Shown in pieces: positions 1 through 6,334 of a stretch of 6,425 nt of DNA. Every line of letters starts with the position of its first letter. The stretch's first letter is position 1. The translations under genes and the position numbers were made by a program. A model generated the notes under the pieces. That model was not told the origin of the DNA. It ran no database searches and saw only the letters and a list, made by a program, of their open reading frames with translations. The stretch is from JAETTH01 sp964455975 (lineage in GTDB: Bacteria; Bacillota; Clostridia; TANB77; CAG-508), in the NCBI GenBank assembly GCA_964455975.1, contig CAYVYP010000060.1, positions 1 through 6,425 of the forward strand, in the 5' to 3' direction.

Positions 1-358
1 TTTGTAAGAATAATTCTCTCATTGCTGTATTTATAGCATCACAAACTAAGTCTGTATTTAATGCTTCTAATATTGTTTTTCCTACTAATATTTCTCCTGC
101 CATAGCAGCTGAATGTGTCATACCACTACATCCTATTGTCTCAACTAATGCTTCTTGTATTATTCCCTCTTTTACATTTAAAGTTAATTTACAAGCCCCT
201 TGTTGTGGTGCACACCATCCAATTCCATGTGTTAATCCTGAAATATCTTTTATTTCTTTTGATTTAACCCATTTTCCTTCTTCTGGTATTGGTGCTGGTC
301 CATGGTCTACTCCTTGTGCAACTTTGCACATTTCTTCTACTTCTTTTGAATAAATCAT
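1..358 (-). CDS. NifU-like iron-sulfur cluster scaffold protein (partial, 5' part)
   Basis: The first 119 codons are present and the gene runs off the left edge, so the C-terminus is missing. The protein starts MIYSKEVEEMC and contains GWCAPQQGAC (C49, C56) followed by IGCSGMTHSA (C77), with another cysteine at 106. The spaced cysteines and the overall pattern match a NifU/IscU-like group that databases usually call iron-sulfur cluster assembly scaffold protein. In Clostridia it commonly sits beside a GGGtGRT-type protein gene, which would lie outside this window. The presumed role is holding a nascent Fe-S cluster or metal through these cysteines in the cytosol; this is inferred from family resemblance. 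The start ATG at 356-358 is supported by AAGGAG at 366-371, seven bases upstream. The gene lies 56 bp downstream of the immunity-like gene on the same strand, and I see no clear terminator or strong promoter between them. Confidence 0.75.
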   Translation of the reverse strand, partial: MIYSKEVEEMCKVAQGVDHGPAPIPEEGKWVKSKEIKDISGLTHGIGWCAPQQGACKLTLNVKEGIIQEALVETIGCSGMTHSAAMAGEILVGKTILEALNTDLVCDAINTAMRELFLQ

Positions 359-414
359 ATTATTACTCCTTCCATTATTTTATTTATATAAAATACTATA
401 TTAGCATTTATAAG

Positions 415-1008
415 CTAAAAATTTAAAATTTGATTTTTTCTAATCATATCTTCATTATTACTAGAAATATCATTATGTAATACTGATATTTCTTCTTTTT
501 CAAAATTAATTATATTGTGATTATTTTTTTCATAAGTTGATTCTTCATAGGTTTCAATATCTTCATCTGAATTTTGACTATAATATTGTTCTATCATTTT
601 TTTATCTTTTTTATTGAAACTTTCAATTGGTGTTTTTAAATATTTATACTTCCATATTAAATGCCTATCATTATTTGAAAACTTTGATTTAGACAAATTT
701 TCATAACTAAATTCTACTTTAAATTTTAAATTTTCTATTGAAATAGTTATATTTGACCACAATCTTCCATCTTCATTTTGCATTTGATTTCTCAATAATT
801 TAATTTGAGAATATAATTCTTCTGTTAATTCAAAATAGCTTTCTTCTTCTATTAAAAATTTTTGTGGTATTTCATAAACATTTACTGGATTCTTTTTTAA
901 TACTCCTTTTGGAAAATAATAAAAAAACATTTCTCCTGTTTGTATATTACTTATTTTTTGTTCCATTGCAGCGTATAAATATATTGATTCCCATTTTTCT
1001 GGTATCAT
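415..1008 (-). CDS. YezG/DUF600-family immunity (antitoxin-like) protein, start uncertain
   Basis: The 197-residue reading frame begins MIPEKWESIYLYA and continues through MFFYYFPKG (27-35), LWSNITISI (83-91), FSYENL (100-105) and RHLIWKYKYL (115-124). This succession is characteristic of the YezG (DUF600) family. Members include B. subtilis YezG, which neutralises an LXG-type polymorphic toxin, so the expected role is cytosolic binding of a cognate toxin. No toxin gene is visible nearby, so it is an orphan here. Residues from about 145 to 197 form an acidic, Asn/Glu/Ser-rich tail beyond the usual family length. The ATG at 1006-1008 has no Shine-Dalgarno sequence. Family members normally have about 15-25 residues before the MIPE(K/E)W motif, and upstream codons 1009-1056 encode just such a segment (ELKKIYKQIRKQLFY) in frame but with no ATG, GTG or TTG. 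The gene may therefore be 5'-damaged. Family assignment is by recognition of conserved segments. Confidence 0.72.
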   Translation of the reverse strand: MIPEKWESIYLYAAMEQKISNIQTGEMFFYYFPKGVLKKNPVNVYEIPQKFLIEEESYFELTEELYSQIKLLRNQMQNEDGRLWSNITISIENLKFKVEFSYENLSKSKFSNNDRHLIWKYKYLKTPIESFNKKDKKMIEQYYSQNSDEDIETYEESTYEKNNHNIINFEKEEISVLHNDISSNNEDMIRKNQILNF

Positions 1009-1086
1009 ATAAAAAAGTTGTTTTCTTATTTGTTTATATATTTTCTTAAGTTCACCGAGAAATTACCATAAACATCCCCAAATTTC

Positions 1087-2393
1087 TTATTTTTCTATTA
1101 AACTTTCTCCTGTCATTTCTTCTGGCTTCTCTAACCCCATAATGTCTAACATTGTTGGAGCTAAATCGGCTAATCTTCCTTCATGTATTTTTACATCATT
1201 CATTCCTACTAAAATTAATGGTACTGGATTTGTTGTATGTGCTGTATGTGGTTCTCCTGTTTTATAGTCTATCATCTGTTCAGCATTTCCATGGTCTGCA
1301 GTTATTAAAAGTACTGCATTTTTTTCTTCTATTACTTTTAAAACTTTTCCAACACATTCGTCTATTGTTTCTATAGCTTTTACTGCTGCATCTAAATTTC
1401 CCGTATGTCCAACCATATCTGGGTTTGCATAATTTAATATTATGCAATCATATTTATCTTGATTTATTGCATCTACAACTTTATTTGTTACTTCATATGC
1501 ACTCATTTCTGGTTGTAAATCATATGTTGTAACTTTTGGAGATTGCACTAAAATTCTATCTTCTCCTTCATATTGCTTTTCTTCTCCACCATTAAAAAAG
1601 AATGTAACATGTGCATATTTTTCTGTTTCTGCTATTCTTAATTGTTTTAATCCCTTATTACTTATATATTCTCCAAAAGTATTAACTAAAGAAGTTGGCT
1701 TAAATGCAATATTTACATTTGGCATGCTTGCATCATATTGTGTAAAACAAACATAATATAAATTAAACCATTCTCTTTTAAATCCTTCAAAATTCTTATC
1801 TACTAGACTTCTTGTTATTTCTCTTGCTCTGTCTGGTCTAAAATTAAAAAATATTATAGAATCATTTTCTGAAATTGTTGCTATTGGCTCATTATTATTG
1901 CATATTAATGTTGGCTCTACGAATTCATCAAATATCTCTTTTTGATATGAAGTTTCAATTGCAGATGTTGCACTATTTGCTTTTTCTCCTTTTCCTAAAA
2001 CAATAGCATTATATGCTTTTTCTACTCTATCCCACCTAGAATCTCTATCCATTGCATAAAATCTTCCAGATATACTTGCTATTTTTCCTATTCCTTTTTC
2101 TTTCATTTTTTCTTCCAAATTAGCTATATATCCTTCTGCTGAAGCTGGTGGTGTATCACGTCCATCTAAAAAGCAATGAACATATACTTCTTCAAAATCT
2201 TTTCTTTTTGCAAGTTCTAAAAGAGCATATAAATGTCTCATATGGCTATGTACTCCACCATCTGATAATAATCCCATTATATGTAATTTTGAATTGTTTT
2301 TCTTACAATTTTCTATTGCTGCTATAAATTCTGGAATATTAAAAAAATCTCCATCTTCTAAACTTATTTTAAATGGAGATGAATCCTTATTAG
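1087..2393 (-). CDS. gpmI: 2,3-bisphosphoglycerate-independent phosphoglycerate mutase, C-terminal part (gene interrupted by a gap)
   Basis: This is the larger part of GpmI, which interconverts 3- and 2-phosphoglycerate using two Mn ions in the alkaline-phosphatase superfamily fold. The frame is open from the N gap (first complete codon AAT at 2391-2389) to the TAA at 1087-1089; the first internal ATG is at 2275-2277 and is not a real start. Visible family motifs in order are EDGDFF, MGLLSDGGVHSH (metal/substrate His), LDGRD, ISGRFYAMDRDSRWDR (substrate Arg), NFRPDRAREI (RxxR), RIAETEKYAHVTFF (catalytic Lys), NYANPDMVGH (metal Asp and His), LITADHGN (metal Asp-His) and EPHTAHTTNPVP (metal His). 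It ends TGESLIEK, like complete family members. Just after the gap, the stretch NKDSSPFKIS precedes LEDGDFF and adds roughly 16 residues compared with usual relatives. No terminator is evident after the stop, and no eno follows. Confidence 0.93.
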
Positions 2394-2403
2394 NNNNNNN
2401 NNN
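2394..2403. other. Assembly gap (10 N) inside gpmI
   Basis: Ten unknown bases separate the two parts of gpmI. The gap may be a placeholder of arbitrary size. With the extra base at 2452 discounted, the reading frame on both sides agrees across exactly ten positions, so the nominal length is at least frame-consistent. Confidence 0.99.
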
Positions 2404-2665
2404 TTCTATTGATTTTGTTATTCTAGTTAATTCTTGATATACTATTCTTCCGTGCTCCTATATTTGTATGTCCTACTTCAGAATTTCCCATTTGACCTTC
2501 TGGTAATCCAACATCTAGACCACTTGTATGTATATCTGTTTTAGGACAAGTTTTCATTAAGTTGTCGATATTTGGTGTTTTTGCAATTGATATTGCATTA
2601 CCTTTTTCTTTTGTATTTTCTCCAAATCCGTCTAATATCATAAGCATTGTTAATTTGTTTTTCAT
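2404..2665 (-). CDS. gpmI: 2,3-bisphosphoglycerate-independent phosphoglycerate mutase, N-terminal part (frameshifted at 2452)
   Basis: This is the 5' part of the same gpmI gene. It encodes MLMILDGFG, with the metal-ligand Asp12, and LPEGQMGNSEVGH, with the phosphoryl-accepting Ser62, at the positions usual for the family. After HTNIGA the frame as written becomes RKNSISRIN and stops at TAG (2423-2425). Dropping one base, the C on the minus strand at 2452, restores GRIVYQELTRITKSIE, the expected continuation, up to the N gap in the frame of the downstream part. The start ATG at 2663-2665 is supported by AGGAAGG at 2674-2680, eight bases away. The gene starts 34 bp after tpiA. Whether the extra base is real or an assembly error near a contig end cannot be told here; position 2452 lies 48 bases from the gap. 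With both repaired the protein would be about 524 residues, against about 510 usually. Confidence 0.9.
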
Positions 2666-2699
2666 TTTTTTATCCTTCCTCTTTTACTATCTAATGTAT

Positions 2700-3368
2700 T
2701 TATATTTTTTCATAATTAACTATTTTTTCAAACTCTTCTACTTTAAGGCTTGCACCTCCAACTAAAGCACCATCTATATCTGACATTTCAAATAATTCTT
2801 TGCTATTTTCAGGTTTATTAGCATCTTCAGAAGTTGCTGTTTTTCCTGTTCCTATTGCCCAGATTGGTTCATATGCTACTATTATATTTTCTACTTGTTC
2901 TGTTTCTAAACCTTCTAAAGCACATTTAATTTGTGCAGTTATTATTTGTTTTGTCTTGCCTAATTCTTTTTCTTCTAATGTTTCTCCTACACACACAATA
3001 GGTTTTAAACCACATCTAAATGCTGCTTTTATTTTTTCATTAACTGTTTGATCTGTTTCTGCAAAATATTGTCTTCTTTCAGAGTGACCTATTATAACAT
3101 ATTCAACTCCAATTGATTTTAGCATTTTTCCTGAAATTTCTCCTGTATACGCTCCGGTTTCTTCAAAATGCATATTTTGAGCTCCTATTTTTATATTTGT
3201 ATTTTGTGCTGTAAGTAAACAATAAAATAAATCTATGTATGGAACACATAGAACTACTTCATTATCTGTATTTTTTACAAGTGGAGTTAATTTTTCTATG
3301 AATTCTATTGCTTCATTTGGAAGCATATTCATTTTCCAATTTCCTGCAATTATCTTTCTTCTTGACAT
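2700..3368 (-). CDS. tpiA: Triosephosphate isomerase with an internal in-frame deletion
   Basis: TpiA interconverts dihydroxyacetone phosphate and glyceraldehyde-3-phosphate as a cytosolic TIM barrel. Catalytic Lys12 (GNWKMN), electrophile His95 (VIIGHSERR) and catalytic base Glu167 (VAYEPIWAIGTGK, including the flexible loop 6) are all present. The protein is only 222 residues, against about 250 usually. The shortfall is internal: EDAN (181-184) runs directly into KPENSKELFEM. Relatives have about 30 residues here, covering the helix after loop 6, strand 7 and the (I/V)QYGGSV phosphate-binding loop. The C-terminal motif DGALVGGASLK is intact. The start is fixed by AAAGGAGG (3376-3383) six to seven bases upstream of the ATG; this site lies inside the preceding Nudix gene, which overlaps tpiA by 19 bp. 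Unless another copy exists, the enzyme as written would be expected to bind substrate phosphate poorly. Confidence 0.95.
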   Translation of the reverse strand: MSRRKIIAGNWKMNMLPNEAIEFIEKLTPLVKNTDNEVVLCVPYIDLFYCLLTAQNTNIKIGAQNMHFEETGAYTGEISGKMLKSIGVEYVIIGHSERRQYFAETDQTVNEKIKAAFRCGLKPIVCVGETLEEKELGKTKQIITAQIKCALEGLETEQVENIIVAYEPIWAIGTGKTATSEDANKPENSKELFEMSDIDGALVGGASLKVEEFEKIVNYEKI

Positions 3369-3916
3369 TCTACTCCTCCTTTTAAATTATTATTTGAATT
3401 AATTTCATATTCTACTTCATTAATTAAATTTGTAATTATTAAATTATTTGGAAATCTGAATTTTTCTCTTTTTATTAGTTCTTTTACCACATTTAGTGGA
3501 ACATATACAATTTCAGTTACTTCTTCTTTTTGTATTTTTAATTTTTCAATTGGAATTTCAACCCTGCAAACATATACATCTGTTATATATTTTTTATAAT
3601 CGATACTATGCCTTATTGTTGTTATCCTTTTTATTCTATCTCCTACTTTTTGTTTTAATAATCCTATTTCTTCTTCAATTTCTCTTGTTATTGCTGAAAT
3701 AGAATCCTCTTCAACTTTTTTATGCCCAGAACAAAAATCCCATAATCCATTATCTTTTCTTTTTTCTAATAAAATTTCTTTTGCACTATTAACAATAAGG
3801 CAAGTTACAGCTCCTACATATAGTCCATTTTCTTCTGCTTGCCTTCTTGTTAATATTTTTCCAGTTTTATTTCCGTTTTCGTCTAATATTTCAAGTAATT
3901 CTTCTTCATTCTCCAT
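3350..3916 (-). CDS. Nudix hydrolase, IDI/YfcD-like type
   Basis: The 188-residue protein has a perfect Nudix box at residues 64-86: G64, E70, then R78-E79-I-x-E-E-x-G85-L86, which binds the divalent metal and activates water. Nudix enzymes cleave nucleoside diphosphates linked to another moiety. The N-terminal LEILDENGNKTGKILTRRQA followed by a GLYVGAVTCLIVN strand resembles the isopentenyl-diphosphate-isomerase-like/YfcD branch of Nudix hydrolases. Sequence alone does not show the substrate. The gene starts 9 bp after the pgk stop, with a weak GAGG site at 3924-3927 that overlaps the pgk TGA. It overlaps the tpiA start by 19 bp, and its last codons carry the tpiA ribosome binding site. It is thus physically embedded in the glycolytic operon and probably co-transcribed and translationally coupled. 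A housecleaning role on a damaged or toxic metabolite is possible but is inference. Confidence 0.93.
   Translation of the reverse strand: MENEEELLEILDENGNKTGKILTRRQAEENGLYVGAVTCLIVNSAKEILLEKRKDNGLWDFCSGHKKVEEDSISAITREIEEEIGLLKQKVGDRIKRITTIRHSIDYKKYITDVYVCRVEIPIEKLKIQKEEVTEIVYVPLNVVKELIKREKFRFPNNLIITNLINEVEYEINSNNNLKGGVECQEER
3374..3383 (-). promoter_or_regulatory. tpiA ribosome binding site within the Nudix gene
   Basis: AAAGGAGGAG on the minus strand lies within the last codons of the Nudix gene (encoding KGG) and ends five bases before the tpiA ATG at 3366-3368. It fixes the tpiA start and implies that ribosomes finishing the Nudix gene pass over the tpiA initiation region, a typical coupling layout. 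Confidence 0.85.
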
Positions 3917-3925
3917 TTAATGTCC

Positions 3926-5110
3926 TCATTTATTTTCTAAACATTCAATTCCAGGTAATTTTTTTCCTTCTAAAAATTCTAAACTAGCCCCTCCACCTGT
4001 TGATATATGTGAAAATTTATCTGCTAATCCTAATTTTTCTATTGCTGCTGCTGAATCTCCTCCACCTACAATTGAAATTGCATTTAATTTAGATATTGCC
4101 ATTGCTATTTGCTTTGTTCCATTTTCAAATTTACTAAATTCGCATACTCCAAGTGGACCGTTCCATATTACTGTTTTTGCACCTTGTAATGCTTTTTCAA
4201 ATAATTCTATTGTTTCTTCTCCAATATCTAATGCTTCCCATCCATCTGGTATGTCACTAGATTCCACAAATTTGTCTTCAAAATTGTTAGAATATTCTGT
4301 TGTAATATGTGAATCTATTGGAAGTAATATTTCAATATTTTTTTCTTTTGCTTTTTTTAATATTTCTGAAGCTAATTCTAATTTATCATCTTCACATATT
4401 GATTTTCCTATTTTGTGACCTTGTGATTTTAAAAATGTAAAAGCCATTCCTCCACCAATTATTAATTTATCAACTTTATCTAATAAATTTTCTATAACTG
4501 CTATTTTATCAGAAACTTTTGCGCCTCCTAAAATTGCTATAAATGGTCTTTTAGGGTTTTCTAAAGCCCCACCCATAAATTCTATTTCTTTTTCTATTAA
4601 AAATCCACAAACAGATGGTAAATAATGACTTACTCCTTCTGTAGAACTATGTGCCCTATGTGCTGTTCCAAATGCATCATTTACATATATATCTGCTAAT
4701 GAAGCTAATTCTTTAGAAAATTCCGGATTATTTTCTTCTTCTTCTTTATGAAATCTTACATTTTCAAGTAATATTACATCACCATCTTGCACCTTTGATA
4801 CAAGGTTTTTAGAATCTTCTCCTATTACATCTTTAGAAAGTTTTACTTCTTTATTTAATAATTTAGATAATTCCATTGCAACTGGCTTTAAAGAATATGC
4901 TTCATTAAATTCTCCTTTTGGTCTTCCTAAATGTGAGCATAATATAACCTTTGCATTATTTTCTATTAAATACTTAATTGTTGGAAGAGCTGCAACTATT
5001 CTTCTATTATCTGTAATATTTTTATTTTCATCTTGTGGCACATTAAAATCACATCTTACTAAAACTTTTTTATTTGACACGTCAATATCTTTTACTGATT
5101 TTTTATTCAT
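3926..5110 (-). CDS. pgk: Phosphoglycerate kinase
   Basis: Pgk transfers phosphate from 1,3-bisphosphoglycerate to ADP, the first ATP-yielding step of lower glycolysis, in the cytosol. The 394-residue length is normal and no lesion is visible. N-domain substrate residues are in VRCDFNVP (R19, D21, N23), R36, SHLGRP (H60, R63), LENVRF (R119) and GTAHRAHSS (R152). C-domain nucleotide-binding segments are GGAKVSDK (195-202), WNGPLGVCEF (316-325), GGGDSAAA (349-356) and STGGGASLEFL (370-380). ATG at 5108-5110 is chosen because AAGGAGG (5116-5122) lies five bases upstream; the nearer ATG at 5112-5114 is out of frame. It lies 16 bp after gapA and 9 bp before the Nudix gene, in the same presumed transcript. 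Confidence 0.98.
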   Translation of the reverse strand: MNKKSVKDIDVSNKKVLVRCDFNVPQDENKNITDNRRIVAALPTIKYLIENNAKVILCSHLGRPKGEFNEAYSLKPVAMELSKLLNKEVKLSKDVIGEDSKNLVSKVQDGDVILLENVRFHKEEEENNPEFSKELASLADIYVNDAFGTAHRAHSSTEGVSHYLPSVCGFLIEKEIEFMGGALENPKRPFIAILGGAKVSDKIAVIENLLDKVDKLIIGGGMAFTFLKSQGHKIGKSICEDDKLELASEILKKAKEKNIEILLPIDSHITTEYSNNFEDKFVESSDIPDGWEALDIGEETIELFEKALQGAKTVIWNGPLGVCEFSKFENGTKQIAMAISKLNAISIVGGGDSAAAIEKLGLADKFSHISTGGGASLEFLEGKKLPGIECLENK

Positions 5111-5126
5111 ACATGCCTCCTTAAAA

Positions 5127-6131
5127 TTACTTTACATTAGAAATATATCTAGCTAAATCTACTAATTTATTTGAATATCCCCATTCATTATCATACCAAG
5201 CAACTAATTTAACAAATGTATCAGTAAGCATTATTCCTGCTGTTGCATCAAATATTGATGTATGATCATCATGAATAAAATCTGATGATACTACTGGTTC
5301 ATCTGTATATTCTATTATTCCTTTAAATTCATTTTCAGAAGCTTTTTTCATTGCTAAACAAATTTCTTCATAAGTTGTAGGTTTTTCTAAATTACATGTT
5401 AAATCTACAACTGAAACATCTACAGTTGGTACTCTAAAAGACATACCTGTTAATTTTCCATTTAATTCTGGAATTACTTTTCCTACTGCTTTTGCTGCAC
5501 CTGTTGAAGATGGTATAATATTAGCTGCTGCTGCACGTCCACCTCTCCAATCTTTTTTAGATGCTCCATCAACTGTTTTTTGTGTTGCTGTTGTTGAGTG
5601 AACTGTTGTCATAAGACCATCTTTAATTCCAAAATTATCATTTATAACTTTAGCAAGTGGTGCTAAACAGTTTGTTGTACAAGATGCATTTGATATAATA
5701 TTCATACTTGAGTCATATTTATCATTATTAACTCCCATTACAAACATTGGTGCATCTTTTGATGGTGCACTTATTATTACTTTTTTTGCTCCTGCTTTAA
5801 TATGAGCTTCAGCTTTTTCTAATGTTGTAAATACTCCTGAACATTCTAATACATAGTCTACTCCATCTTTTCCCCATGGTATATTTACTGGATCCATTTC
5901 ATTATATACTTTTATTTCTTTTCCATTTATTATTAAAGTGTTTTCTTTTGAAGATACTTCTCCTTCAAATTTTCCATGAACAGTATCATATTTTACCATA
6001 TAAGCCATATAATCTGCTGTAATAAATGGATCATTTATAGCTACTACTTCTACCTCTTTCTTTTTTAATGCTGCTTGGAATGCTAAATTTCCAATTCTTC
6101 CAAAACCATTAATTCCTATTTTTACTGACAT
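5127..6131 (-). CDS. gapA: Glyceraldehyde-3-phosphate dehydrogenase, type I (NAD-type)
   Basis: GapA oxidises and phosphorylates glyceraldehyde-3-phosphate to 1,3-bisphosphoglycerate with reduction of NAD. The 334-residue length is standard. Residues 5-15 carry the Rossmann GINGFGRIGN motif. Asp34 in INDPF is the residue that favours NAD over NADP. The active site is SNASCTTNCLAPL with catalytic Cys151, and His178 in TVHSTTATQ is its partner. Phosphate-site residues lie in SSTGAAKAVGK (208-218) and SFRVPT (Arg233). The C-terminal WYDNEWGYS is the usual signature. ATG at 6129-6131 has a strong GAGGAGG site at 6140-6146. It is the first gene of the leftward operon, with a predicted promoter at 6216-6244. 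Bacilli and many Clostridia have the repressor gene cggR immediately upstream; here a divergent gene occupies that side instead. Confidence 0.98.
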   Translation of the reverse strand: MSVKIGINGFGRIGNLAFQAALKKKEVEVVAINDPFITADYMAYMVKYDTVHGKFEGEVSSKENTLIINGKEIKVYNEMDPVNIPWGKDGVDYVLECSGVFTTLEKAEAHIKAGAKKVIISAPSKDAPMFVMGVNNDKYDSSMNIISNASCTTNCLAPLAKVINDNFGIKDGLMTTVHSTTATQKTVDGASKKDWRGGRAAAANIIPSSTGAAKAVGKVIPELNGKLTGMSFRVPTVDVSVVDLTCNLEKPTTYEEICLAMKKASENEFKGIIEYTDEPVVSSDFIHDDHTSIFDATAGIMLTDTFVKLVAWYDNEWGYSNKLVDLARYISNVK

Positions 6132-6192
6132 ATTTTTATCCTCCTCTTTAAAGTAGAAAATTTTTTGTTTTTTATTTTATTTTTCTCTACTC

Positions 6193-6228
6193 TTTAGTAT
6201 TATTTTAATAAAACTATTTTATACTAAA
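6193..6228. repeat. Inverted repeat TTTAGTAT/ATACTAAA across the gapA start of transcription
   Basis: TTTAGTAT at 6193-6200 and its exact inverse at 6221-6228 are separated by 20 bases. The right arm overlaps the predicted gapA -10, and the repeat is centred near the predicted transcription start (about 6210). It could be an operator pair; as an RNA hairpin it would be weak and only partly transcribed. Confidence 0.3.
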
Positions 6229-6244
6229 AATATATGTTTTTCAA
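6216..6244 (-). promoter_or_regulatory. Predicted sigma-A-type promoter of the gapA operon
   Basis: On the minus strand, TTGAAA (6244-6239, five of six consensus) and TAAAAT (6221-6216, five of six) are separated by 17 bases. An overlapping TATAAA at 6223-6218 would give a 15-base spacing and is less likely. Transcription would start near 6209, leaving a leader of roughly 78 bases before gapA. The AT-rich background makes chance matches common. The placement gains support from the motif shared with the divergent promoter. Confidence 0.5.
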
Positions 6245-6308
6245 GTATTTAGTCATATTCTTTTATTAATTTTTAAATTTTTTTTTATTTTTTTAATAAA
6301 AATACTTG
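6242..6308. repeat. Inverted repeat AAATACTTG marking both divergent -35 regions
   Basis: CAAGTATTT at 6242-6250 and AAATACTTG at 6300-6308 are exact 9-bp inverted copies separated by 49 bases. In each direction the motif ends in the TTG of the predicted -35 element. It may be a shared regulator half-site or simply two related promoters. Confidence 0.55.
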
Positions 6309-6334
6309 CATTATGTTAATTAATGTATTATAAT
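6306..6334 (+). promoter_or_regulatory. Predicted sigma-A-type promoter of the divergent rightward gene
   Basis: TTGCAT (6306-6311) and a perfect TATAAT (6329-6334) are separated by 17 bases. The predicted start is near 6341, about 48 bases before the ATG. The -10 lies inside a perfect palindrome at 6322-6339, so regulator binding there would occlude the promoter. Confidence 0.65.

Noticed and set aside
401..418. Small inverted repeat TTAGC/GCTAA overlapping the stop of the immunity-like gene, considered as a terminator
   Set aside because: The stem is only five pairs with two G-C pairs, and no U-tract follows on the minus strand.
375..440. Possible promoter for the NifU-like gene (TGCTAATAT resembling an extended -10)
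   Set aside because: Only four of six -10 positions match and no convincing -35 is at the right distance; the AT-rich background gives such matches readily.
1059..1086. GAAATT...AATTTC inverted repeat just after the gpmI stop, considered as a rho-independent terminator
   Set aside because: The arms are six AT-rich pairs and no run of T follows in the direction of transcription.
1152..1376. Plus-strand open frames opposite gpmI, tpiA, the Nudix gene and the immunity gene (for example 1152-1376, 2800-3051, 3496-3702)
   Set aside because: They are Leu/Phe-rich antisense shadows of clear minus-strand genes and have no ribosome binding sites.
2394..2665. Reading the short GpmI N-terminal frame as a separate small protein
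   Set aside because: The frame matches the GpmI N-terminus up to a single extra base and continues in the other frame to the gap, so it is one broken gene.
6140..6195. Bulged pairing between AAAGAGTAGAGAAAA and TTTTCTACTTT in the gapA leader, considered as a regulatory RNA structure
   Set aside because: It is almost all A-U, interrupted by bulges, and matches no riboswitch or antiterminator I know.
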